Assembly (NCBI GenBank): GCA_021828935.1
Contig: JAJZCU010000193.1
Coordinates: 1-5,182, forward strand
Direction: 5' to 3'
DNA length: 5,182 nucleotides
Source of the DNA: Planctomycetota bacterium
GTDB lineage: Bacteria > Planctomycetota > Phycisphaerae > WQYP01
Shown: positions 1-5,172 of the stretch, piece after piece
Layout of the letters: each line of letters opens with the position of its first letter
How positions within the stretch are numbered: the stretch's first letter is position 1
The notes under the pieces: model-generated
The model's input: the letters and a program-made list of their open reading frames with translations, nothing else
What the model was told of the DNA's origin: nothing
Database searches by the model: none
Translations under genes and position numbers: made by a program

Positions 1-119
1 TCAGTGCGGCACACGCCGGCCAGTTGAACCTGCACCAGGGCCTCGTCCGCGGCCGGCACGGGGTCCGGGTGGAACGGCTTATACTTAAGTTCAGTGCCGT
101 CAAAAACCAATGCCCGCAT
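1..119 (-). CDS. Zinc-type alcohol dehydrogenase (MDR family), N-terminal fragment
   Basis: Partial gene: the ATG is at 119-117 and the reading frame leaves the window at base 1, so only 39 full codons are seen. The protein begins MRALVFDGTELKYKP and reaches AGVCRT followed by GA, i.e. probably Asp. This is the start of the GroES-like domain of medium-chain dehydrogenases/reductases, where an A-G-[IV]-C-x-[TS]-D stretch carries the catalytic-zinc cysteine. Family members oxidise alcohols or polyols with NAD(P); the substrate cannot be told from this fragment, and the Rossmann cofactor domain lies outside the window. The start codon follows the stop of the HEAT-repeat gene by about 46 bases on the same strand, with GAGG and GGA purine stretches upstream, so it is probably the distal gene of the rnc-murI operon. 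Family assignment is fairly firm, the specific enzyme unknown. Confidence 0.72.
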   Translation of the reverse strand, partial: MRALVFDGTELKYKPFHPDPVPAADEALVQVQLAGVCRT

Positions 120-165
120 AACAACAATCCGTCCTCAAAATCCAGTCGGCCAACTAGACTCGCTT

Positions 166-966
166 CTAACGGCCGCGTTTGGATGCCCCTTCAAGTATTT
201 TTTCCTGATCGCTGGGGCGTGGCTGGGCCCGGAACCAGCGCAGCCACGGGGCCGCGTAAAGAGGATAATTCTGGCCGGTCAGGCGGCGCAGCGAGTCCCA
301 TGCAAACCGCGCCACGGCAATGCTGTGATCATCAAGCGCGTTAATAAGGCCGCGAACCACCCGCCGCTGGTCGTAACGGTGGAGCGCCAGGGCGCAGGTG
401 GCGCGCACCTGCGATGAGGGGTCGGTTGCCAATAAATGCAGGAGCGTGGGAACCGCGGCCGGGGCCTGCACATGTTCCAGCGCCACGGCGGCGTCGCGCC
501 GGACAAATTCGGTTTTGTCGTGCAGTCCTTTAATAAGGTATGGCGCCACGGAGGGCTGGCGGGAAGTGCCCAGGGCCAAAAGGGCCTGCCCCCGCACCAG
601 CGGGTTGGGATCAGTGGTTAACAGGCGGTATGCGGCCATGTACGGCGCCCGGTGGCCGTACGGTTGGCGGGAAAAATAAGCAATGGCCGCGCGGCGCGCA
701 TCCGGATTGGTGGCGTTAAACAATCGGCGGGCATTCTGTTGGGTCTGCGGCGCCATAAACGGCCGCAGCACGCCGGGGCGGCTTGAGCGGTAATCGCCAT
801 GGGTGGCGCATCCGCCCAAGAGGCCCAGGGCCAGCAGGCCGGCGGCGACAGAGACTTGGGCAATGACCGCGGCAAAACCGCGCCGGGCCCCAGCGCCGGG
901 CGCGGCCCCGGAATTGCCGCCGGCGAAGGCCCTTCTGGAAAACAATTTTGTAGGGTTGCGCGTCAT
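166..966 (-). CDS. HEAT-repeat lipoprotein, putative
   Basis: Predicted 266-residue envelope protein. Residues 1-30 are basic and Gly/Ala-rich with a twin-arginine-like SRRAF at 10-14. Residues 31-52 form a hydrophobic stretch ending in a lipobox-like LGGC, so Cys53 is the likely lipidated residue after signal peptidase II cleavage. From about 85 to 230 there are four helical-pair units typical of HEAT/PBS-lyase repeats (for example PLVRGQALLALG, EFVRRDAAVALEHV, SQVRATCALALHRY, AVARFAWDSLRRL). The end, LTGQNYPLYAAPWLRWF, resembles the tail seen after HEAT repeats in many planctomycete proteins. HEAT repeats usually act as protein-protein scaffolds; no catalytic motif is visible and the partner is unknown. 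The ATG overlaps the murI stop (ATGA, 966-963), which implies translational coupling. The coding call is strong, the lipoprotein call moderate because the n-region is unusually long. Confidence 0.85.
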   Translation of the reverse strand: MTRNPTKLFSRRAFAGGNSGAAPGAGARRGFAAVIAQVSVAAGLLALGLLGGCATHGDYRSSRPGVLRPFMAPQTQQNARRLFNATNPDARRAAIAYFSRQPYGHRAPYMAAYRLLTTDPNPLVRGQALLALGTSRQPSVAPYLIKGLHDKTEFVRRDAAVALEHVQAPAAVPTLLHLLATDPSSQVRATCALALHRYDQRRVVRGLINALDDHSIAVARFAWDSLRRLTGQNYPLYAAPWLRWFRAQPRPSDQEKILEGASKRGR

Positions 967-1826
967 GCTTGTTCCACCATGGCGGCTTCCAGCATCTCCG
1001 CCGCCACGGCGGTGGGCTGGCCGATTTCATGCCCTAAAAACAGACTCGCCAGCCGTTCAAAGCGCAAGCCCTGGTCCGTTACATAACAAGTAAATTTGCC
1101 CCGTTTTCCCGGCGGCCGCAGTTGCCGCAGACCATCGAGAACGCCGTGCGCTTCCAACGCGGTCTGCCGGGCGGCGTCCACCAACTGCGTCCGCGGGCCC
1201 AGCACGTCCGCGATGGCGGAGGCAAAAATCGGATAATGGGTGCAGCCCAAAATCATGGCGGTGATGTTCAACCCGGTAAATGATGCTAAATAATCTTCCA
1301 GCACCGCGCGGACAATCGGACTGTCCGCGGAGCGGCCTTCCTCGATTAGCGGCACCAACAGCGGGCACGGCCGGCCCACTACATGCACCCGATGATCCAT
1401 GTGCGCAATGGCCGTGGGATAGGCATTGCTGGCAATCGTGGCCTCTGTGGCGATCAGGCCGATGCGGCACGGACCGCCCGGCGCGATGCTCCGGGCCAGG
1501 GTTACCGCGGCGCGGGCGCCGGGCTGCAATACGCCCAGCACCGGCACTGGAAATTCATCCGCCAGGGTTTCCAAGGCCGTGGCGCTAACGGTGTTACAGG
1601 CCACCACCAGCAGCTTGGGTTGCAGTTGCATCAGGAAACGCAGGCATTGGCGGGCGAAGCGCAACACGGTAGGGGCGCTTTTCGAGCCGTAGGGCAGACG
1701 CGCGGTGTCGCCAAAGTAAACAATGGATTCATGCGGCAGGGCCTGGCGGATCGCGCGGGCCACGGTCAGCCCGCCCAAACCAGAATCAAATACGGCAATG
1801 GGTGAATGGGAATCATCCGGCAGCAT
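963..1826 (-). CDS. murI: Glutamate racemase
   Basis: Interconverts L- and D-glutamate in the cytoplasm, supplying D-Glu for the MurD step of peptidoglycan synthesis. The family motifs are present in order (287-residue numbering): IAVFDSGLGG at about 10-19 with Asp14/Ser15; GDTARLPYG at 39-47; VVACNT with catalytic Cys77; and LGCTHYP with catalytic Cys195. Both cysteines of the two-base mechanism are intact and the length is normal. I chose the ATG at 1826-1824 because AAGGA lies 7 bases upstream and it starts about ten residues before the first motif, as usual. The frame is open further upstream to an ATG at 1916-1914, which would overlap the rnc stop as ATGA and add 30 residues (317 aa) with no family counterpart; that start is possible. 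It lies between rnc and the HEAT-repeat gene and overlaps the latter by 4 bases. Confidence 0.95.
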   Translation of the reverse strand: MLPDDSHSPIAVFDSGLGGLTVARAIRQALPHESIVYFGDTARLPYGSKSAPTVLRFARQCLRFLMQLQPKLLVVACNTVSATALETLADEFPVPVLGVLQPGARAAVTLARSIAPGGPCRIGLIATEATIASNAYPTAIAHMDHRVHVVGRPCPLLVPLIEEGRSADSPIVRAVLEDYLASFTGLNITAMILGCTHYPIFASAIADVLGPRTQLVDAARQTALEAHGVLDGLRQLRPPGKRGKFTCYVTDQGLRFERLASLFLGHEIGQPTAVAAEMLEAAMVEQA

Positions 1827-1841
1827 AATGGCATCCTTGCA
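1824..1841 (-). promoter_or_regulatory. Ribosome binding site deciding the murI start
   Basis: On the minus strand AAGGAT is followed by GCCATT and then ATG, a good Shine-Dalgarno at normal spacing. The competing upstream start at 1916 has only GGGA about 11 bases away but gains an ATGA overlap with rnc. This site favours the shorter MurI that matches family length; the choice remains an inference. Confidence 0.5.
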
Positions 1842-1912
1842 CGGGCGGCGGACTGAAAAATTTCGCTTCACGGAACTCATGGCGCTTGCAGGCATTGCGG
1901 GCGGTTCTGTCA

Positions 1913-2671
1913 TCATGGGGACGGAATTCCCGGCGCCGTTGTTTCCATCAGGCCCAGTTCTTCCAAGGCCCGTTGCGCAGCGCGTTGTTCGGCCTGCTTT
2001 TTGGCTGCGCCCCAGGCGGAGGTAAAGGCCCGGGCGCCAATAACCACCCGAATTTCAAAGCATTTGCTGTGATCGGGGCCTTTTTCGTCCAACAGTTCAT
2101 ACATCGGCGTGCCGCTGAGATTCTTCTGCGCATACTGCTGCAGGGCGGACTTGTAATTTTCCTGATGTTCAGTGGAGGCATATTGTTCAATCCACGGTTC
2201 CATGTGGCGCACGATAAAATCGCGCGCCACGTCAAAGCCGCCGTCCAAATACATCGCCGCGATGATCGCTTCAAACACGCCCGCGGCAATGCTGCTGGGC
2301 CGGTCGCCGCGCTGTTCCATCCCCTTGCCGACAAACATCAGTTCGGTCAGCCCAATGGCGTTGCTTACCGCCGCGCAGGTGTTGCGGCTGACCACGGCTG
2401 ATTTTAATTTGGTCAGTTCGCCTTCCATGTCTTCGGGATAAATTTCAAAGAGGCGGTGGCACACCACCAGGCCCAGCACCGCGTCTCCCAAAAATTCCAG
2501 CCGCTCATTGGAGTGCAACCGGTCATCGGCAATGGAAGCATGGGTGAGGGCGGCCTTTAACAAGCCATGGTCCTGAAAGCGATAGCCCAGGATCAGCTCA
2601 CACTGCTGCACCAGTTCTTCTGAAATCATGCCCGTTCCAATGTGCGCAATCGCGACTTCATCAACTATCAT
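1913..2671 (-). CDS. rnc: Ribonuclease III
   Basis: Cytoplasmic endonuclease that cuts double-stranded RNA, including rRNA precursors and structured mRNAs. The 252-residue product has the usual layout: a nuclease domain with signature NERLEFLGDAVL at 55-66, and a C-terminal double-stranded-RNA-binding domain at about 171-240, with NYKSALQQY at its start and the basic helix GAAKKQAEQRAAQRALEEL at its end. By alignment with E. coli RNase III, Glu56, Glu59 and Asp63 match E38, E41 and D45, and Glu134 matches E117. The position of D114 is Gly131 (IAAGVFEA), so one usual metal ligand is missing. The start at 2671 has AGGGAG 10 bases upstream; an in-frame ATG at 2629 (MISEELVQQ) would also give a complete enzyme. 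It is the first gene of the leftward cluster, ending in TGA at the possible upstream murI start. Confidence 0.95.
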   Translation of the reverse strand: MIVDEVAIAHIGTGMISEELVQQCELILGYRFQDHGLLKAALTHASIADDRLHSNERLEFLGDAVLGLVVCHRLFEIYPEDMEGELTKLKSAVVSRNTCAAVSNAIGLTELMFVGKGMEQRGDRPSSIAAGVFEAIIAAMYLDGGFDVARDFIVRHMEPWIEQYASTEHQENYKSALQQYAQKNLSGTPMYELLDEKGPDHSKCFEIRVVIGARAFTSAWGAAKKQAEQRAAQRALEELGLMETTAPGIPSP

Positions 2672-2762
2672 ATTGGACCCGCTCCCTGGGGCAGTATCGG
2701 CTGCGGCAAATCAAGACACGCTGGAACCATCAGCGTCGCGTAACTACATCACGTTATGCGGC

Positions 2763-2793
2763 TTGTCTTCCACACCGAATTGGTCGTTACTAT
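2763..2793 (+). promoter_or_regulatory. Weak candidate promoter for scpB
   Basis: TTGTCT (2763-2768) and TACTAT (2788-2793) are separated by 19 bases, longer than ideal. A transcript would begin near 2800 and carry the CCGCGCAA hairpin at its very 5' end, about 98 bases ahead of the scpB ATG. It overlaps the leftward promoter on the opposite strand, so the two directions could interfere. The match is modest. Confidence 0.25.
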
Positions 2794-2817
2794 ACCCGCG
2801 CAAGGTTTGCGCGGCAA
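2789..2817 (-). promoter_or_regulatory. Candidate sigma70 promoter for rnc-murI operon
   Basis: On the minus strand TTGCCG (2817-2812, four of six matches to the -35 consensus) is followed after exactly 17 bases by TATAGT (2794-2789, five of six matches to the -10). Transcription would start near 2782, leaving a leader of about 110 bases before the rnc ATG at 2671. The position upstream of the first leftward gene, in a divergent intergenic region, supports it. No experimental evidence is available here. Confidence 0.5.
2796..2814. repeat. Perfect 8-bp inverted repeat inside the rnc promoter
   Basis: CCGCGCAA (2796-2803) and TTGCGCGG (2807-2814) are exact reverse complements separated by GGT. 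The palindrome covers the spacer and part of the -35 of the leftward promoter and lies just downstream of a possible rightward -10 (TACTAT, 2788-2793). It could be an operator for a dimeric regulator shared by rnc and scpB, or a hairpin in a rightward leader RNA. The palindrome is certain; the role is inferred. Confidence 0.5.
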
Positions 2818-2897
2818 CGGGTTCGGGCCATGTGCCGACGCGTTATTCTTCGGTTCTATTTGCTTGCATCGGCCACTTGCGGATAAATTGCCGAATT

Positions 2898-3494
2898 ATG
2901 ATTCAGTCCAGTACCAATTCTGACCCATCCGCGACGCCCGTGCTCGGCGCGGCGGACGCTGTGCCCGGCGATGTTTCAACCGCTGAAGCGTTTGTGCATC
3001 AGCAGGGGGGCGCTGCGTTGCCGGCCGCGGAAGAATCCGGCGCTGAGGCGAATGCTGAGACTAAAACCGCGGCCCAGAACTGCCCCGCTACGGAAGCGGT
3101 GGTTGCGGTCCAACCAGTTGCTGTTGATGCGTCGGGCGAATCGCCTGCCTTGGCGATGGACGCCCCGGCGCCGTGCTCGGCTGATGGGTCCCTGATGCCC
3201 GCAGCCGTTGCCGCGGAAGGCGTCGTTGGGGACAATCAAGCGCCGCTGCCTCTAATACCGGTGGTGGAGGCCATTTTGTTTTCCAGTGACATGCCGTTAA
3301 GCGCCGGAAAAATCGCCGAGACCGTGGGCTTGGACAGCACGAAACCGGTGAAGGCGGCCATTGAAACGCTCAACGCGGCCTATGCGCAGCGGCAGGCGGC
3401 GTATCGGGTGGAAGAGCGGGCGGGGGGATACCAACTGCTTACGTTACCGGAATATGCCCAGTATGTGCAGCGGCTGGCGCGGAAAAAAAGATGA
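2898..3494 (+). CDS. scpB: ScpB, 5' part (segregation and condensation protein B, frameshifted)
   Basis: ScpB binds ScpA and the SMC ATPase to form the bacterial condensin that compacts and separates chromosomes. In this 198-codon segment residues 1 to about 118 are an Ala/Glu/Pro/Ser-rich, probably disordered extension, and the first ScpB winged helix begins near residue 122 (VVEAILFSSDMPLSAGKIAETVG) and runs to GGYQLLTLPEYAQYVQRLARKKR. The frame then meets TGA at 3492 right after an A7 run; the normal next block of ScpB is present in another frame downstream. The frame is open upstream to 2628, but that part overlaps rnc antisense and looks non-coding, so I took the ATG at 2898; no strong Shine-Dalgarno precedes it. 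Skipping one base gives a 292-residue protein, long because of the extension. The gene is divergent from rnc. Confidence 0.85.
   Translation: MIQSSTNSDPSATPVLGAADAVPGDVSTAEAFVHQQGGAALPAAEESGAEANAETKTAAQNCPATEAVVAVQPVAVDASGESPALAMDAPAPCSADGSLMPAAVAAEGVVGDNQAPLPLIPVVEAILFSSDMPLSAGKIAETVGLDSTKPVKAAIETLNAAYAQRQAAYRVEERAGGYQLLTLPEYAQYVQRLARKKR
3483..3494 (+). other. A7 frameshift site in scpB
   Basis: The frame reads CGG AAA AAA AGA TGA. Removing one A from the run at 3483-3489 gives CGG AAA AAA GAT GAG, i.e. R-K-K-D-E-G-R-L-T, the usual basic linker leading to the second ScpB helix bundle. A +1 step is therefore needed exactly here. Possible causes are a homopolymer sequencing error, a true mutation, polymerase slippage on the A run, or ribosomal +1 slippage of Lys-tRNA from AAA (3486) to AAA (3487) while a likely rare AGA codon and then TGA wait. 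Confidence 0.8.
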
Positions 3495-3777
3495 GGGGCG
3501 CCTGACGCCTGCGGCCTTGGAAACTTTGGCGGTGGTGGCGTATAAACAGCCGATATTAAGGGTGGATGTTGAGGCCATACGCGGGGTTTCCTGCGGGGAA
3601 ATGATCCGGTCGCTGATGGAGCATAATCTGGTAAAAATTGTGGGCCGGGCCCAGGAAGTCGGTCGGCCGATGCTGTATGGCACCACGCGGTACTTTTTGG
3701 AAGTGTTTGGCCTGGCCACCCTGCGCGATTTGCCGCAGGCCGGACAGTTGCAGCGTCCGGCGGCGGCTGAGGGGTAG
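3490..3777 (+). CDS. scpB: ScpB, 3' part in the +1 frame
   Basis: This is the C-terminal half of ScpB, without its own sensible start codon. It reads DEGRLTPAALETLAVVAYKQPI, then VDVEAIRGVSCGEMIRSLMEHNLVKIVGR, GRPMLYGTTRYFLEVFG and LRDLPQ, which are the successive conserved blocks of the second winged-helix domain and C-terminal tail of the family. It continues directly from the 5' part if one A is dropped from the A7 run, with no gap or overlap in the homology. The first in-frame ATG (3601) lies too late to keep the domain, and the ATG overlapping the upstream stop (3491) is in a third frame and ends after four codons, so reinitiation is unlikely. It ends in TAG at 3775-3777. Confidence 0.85.
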   Translation, partial: DEGRLTPAALETLAVVAYKQPILRVDVEAIRGVSCGEMIRSLMEHNLVKIVGRAQEVGRPMLYGTTRYFLEVFGLATLRDLPQAGQLQRPAAAEG

Positions 3778-3779
3778 TG

Positions 3780-3797
3780 CTGGGCTGGATTGCCCAG
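3780..3797 (+). terminator. Short hairpin just after scpB
   Basis: CTGGGC (3780-3785) and GCCCAG (3792-3797) form a perfect 6-bp stem with a 6-base loop, starting three bases after the scpB stop. It is followed by TTGAGGTTT rather than a clean U-tract, so it may be a weak terminator or an mRNA 3'-end stabiliser. Confidence 0.35.
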
Positions 3798-3850
3798 TTG
3801 AGGTTTAAGCGCCGGCTACTGAACACCGAACAGCGGAACCATAGGAAATA

Positions 3851-3961
3851 AAAAAGGCCATTAGGCGGACCTCGTCCCGATCGGCTATGATGAGTCGTCT
3901 GATCATCAACGCCGCGGGGCGGTGCGCCCCGGCGATCAGACGAAATGCAGTGCGCCTTTTT
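3851..3961 (+). ncRNA. Candidate structured RNA / leader upstream of the desaturase
   Basis: Most of the 245 bases between scpB and the desaturase are a nested set of inverted repeats. The outermost arm is AAAAAGGC (3851-3858) with GCCTTTTT (3954-3961), extendable by CATT (3859-3862) with AGTG (3949-3952) across one bulged C. Inside are a small GGAC/GTCC hairpin (3867-3877) and a perfect 9-bp stem CGTCTGATC (3896-3904) / GATCAGACG (3934-3942), capped by a 7-bp GC stem (3915-3921 with 3925-3931, loop GTG). Together this folds as a three-way junction. No protein-coding signal is seen on either strand. It could be a cis-regulatory leader, a small RNA or a bidirectional terminator (A-tract and T-tract flank it). 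It is not recognised as a known family; the base pairing is certain, the function is not. Confidence 0.4.
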
Positions 3962-3970
3962 GCGGCCATT
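3856..3970 (+). repeat. Direct repeat GGCCATT (3856-3862 and 3964-3970)
   Basis: Two identical 7-base copies flank the 9-bp stem-loop. Each is complementary, with one bulge and one G-U, to the single segment AGTGCGCC (3949-3956) between them, so only one copy can pair at a time. This geometry is what a two-state attenuator uses, though a 7-base repeat can also arise by chance. Confidence 0.4.
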
Positions 3971-3988
3971 GCCCGGTTTTCGTTTTTT
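3947..3988 (+). terminator. Candidate terminator hairpin competing with the outer stem
   Basis: GCAGTG (3947-3952) pairs with CATTGC (3967-3972) including one G-U, and GCC (3954-3956) pairs with GGC (3964-3966), leaving one bulged C and a TTTTTGC loop. Four bases later come TTTT, CG and TTTTTT (3977-3988). The stem uses the same bases as the outer arm of the preceding structured element, so the two folds exclude each other. The gap before the T-tract and its interruption make termination uncertain. Confidence 0.35.
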
Positions 3989-4011
3989 GATAAGTGACCA
4001 TTGACCCCGCG

Positions 4012-4025
4012 AAAGGCTTTGAATG
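4012..4025 (+). promoter_or_regulatory. Ribosome binding site of the desaturase
   Basis: AAAGG (4012-4016) lies six bases before the ATG at 4023 and matches the anti-Shine-Dalgarno complement. It supports this start over later in-frame methionines. No convincing promoter was found immediately upstream. Confidence 0.6.
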
Positions 4026-5159
4026 GAATTAGCCCCGACACTTTCGGCGACCACCGCCGCGCACGGACGCCCGGACGCCCCCAAGGTAAAATTTAACGGC
4101 AGCGACCGCTTCATTCGCGAACTGCGCCGCCGCGTCGACGGTTATTTTGAACACACCGGCCTGCCCCGGCGCGACTGCCCGCAGATGTATTTTAAGACGG
4201 CCACCATTTTGGCTTGGTTTTCCGCGGCCTATTTGCTGCTGATGTTTTTCGCCACATCCTGGTGGCTTATTGTTCCGCTGGCTGTGGTGCTGGGGCTTTC
4301 CGTGGCCGCCATCGGCTTTAACATTCAACATGATGGCAATCACCGGGCTTATTCCAATCGCCCGTGGGTTAATAAAATCATGGCGCTTTCGCTGGACGTC
4401 ATGGGTGGCAGTTCATATCTGTGGGATTGGAAACACAACTCGATACATCACACCTACCCCAACGTGGACGGGCAGGATGATGACATTGACGTGGGCATGT
4501 TCGGCCGGCTTTCTCCGCACCAAAAGCATTACTGGTTCCACCGGATGCAGGGCATTTACCTGTGGGGGCTGTACGGATTTTTGGCAATTAAATGGCATTT
4601 CTTTGATGATTTTTACAACGTGGCCGTGGGGCGCATCGGCGAGCGTAAAATTCCGCGCCCCAAAGGCAAAGATTTGGGCGTGTTTATCGGCGGCAAGGTG
4701 ATCTTCTTTTCCATCGCATTTGTCATCCCCATGCTGCTGCACCCCGTGATGGATGTGCTGGCCGTGTACGCGATGGCCGCATTCGTCAGCGGCGTGGTGC
4801 TTAGCGTGGTGTTCCAACTGGCCCACTGCGTGGAGGGCGCCAACTTTCCGCAACCGGTCGCCACCAGTGAAGGCCATGCCCGCCTGGATACCGACTGGGC
4901 CGTGCATCAAGTCACCACCACGGTGGATTTCGCCCGCGGCAACCGCGTTTTGTGCTGGCTGTTGGGCGGCCTGAATTTTCAGGTGGAGCACCATTTGTTC
5001 CATAAGATATGTCATGTGCATTACCCGGCGCTATCCAAAGTTGTGGAAGAGGCCTGCCACGAATGCGGCGTGCGATATCGGTCCCACAAAACGTTTTTCG
5101 GCGCCGTGGCGTCCCACTACCGCTGGTTGGTGCAAATGGGCCGGCCCAATCCGGCGTGA
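4023..5159 (+). CDS. Membrane fatty acid desaturase, acyl-CoA/acyl-lipid front-end type
   Basis: A 378-residue integral inner-membrane di-iron enzyme that introduces a cis double bond into fatty acyl chains using O2 and an external electron donor. The three histidine boxes are intact: HDGNH (103-107), HNSIHH (138-143) and QVEHH (320-324). Hydrophobic spans lie at about 59-78, 80-100, 220-240 and 243-266, the usual two pairs with the boxes facing the cytoplasm. The tail FQVEHHLFHKICHVHYPALSKVV resembles the linoleoyl-CoA (Delta6-like) desaturase group, in which Pro usually follows HHLF; here it is His. No cytochrome b5 domain is fused, so electrons must come from a separate ferredoxin or cytochrome. 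Regiospecificity cannot be read from the sequence. The gene stands apart from scpB behind the structured intergenic element and ends shortly before the window edge. Confidence 0.93.
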   Translation: MELAPTLSATTAAHGRPDAPKVKFNGSDRFIRELRRRVDGYFEHTGLPRRDCPQMYFKTATILAWFSAAYLLLMFFATSWWLIVPLAVVLGLSVAAIGFNIQHDGNHRAYSNRPWVNKIMALSLDVMGGSSYLWDWKHNSIHHTYPNVDGQDDDIDVGMFGRLSPHQKHYWFHRMQGIYLWGLYGFLAIKWHFFDDFYNVAVGRIGERKIPRPKGKDLGVFIGGKVIFFSIAFVIPMLLHPVMDVLAVYAMAAFVSGVVLSVVFQLAHCVEGANFPQPVATSEGHARLDTDWAVHQVTTTVDFARGNRVLCWLLGGLNFQVEHHLFHKICHVHYPALSKVVEEACHECGVRYRSHKTFFGAVASHYRWLVQMGRPNPA

Positions 5160-5163
5160 AAAA

Positions 5164-5172
5164 GGGGGGGGG
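5164..5172. repeat. G9 homopolymer after the desaturase stop
   Basis: Nine consecutive G bases follow an A-run directly after the TGA. Such runs are prone to length variation and to read errors; no hairpin or terminator can be judged because the window ends ten bases later. Confidence 0.6.

Noticed and set aside
147..175. CGGCC/GGCCG inverted repeat between the HEAT gene and the dehydrogenase as a terminator
   Set aside because: Only five pairs, a long loop, overlaps the HEAT gene's end and has no T-tract on the minus strand.
2628..2897. Upstream extension of the scpB frame
   Set aside because: It overlaps rnc antisense, contains no ScpB-like or other recognisable sequence, and no ribosome binding site supports it.
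3491..3505. ATG overlapping the scpB TGA (ATGA) as a restart
   Set aside because: It is in the third frame and stops after four codons, so it cannot restore ScpB.
3888..3945. Hammerhead-ribozyme-like core: TGATGAGTC, a stem, then GACGAAA
   Set aside because: The invariant C before UGAUGA is A here, no stem III with the required A-U/UH junction can be formed from the flanks, and the best stem register places three extra bases after the core. Resemblance is partial and probably chance.
3380..4114. 244-codon open frame on the minus strand across scpB and the intergenic region
   Set aside because: Composition is low-complexity Arg/Pro/Ser, no domain is recognisable, and it lies antisense to scpB, which has clear homology blocks.
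4413..5021. 202-codon open frame antisense to the desaturase
   Set aside because: His/Gln-rich shadow of the real gene with no family motif.
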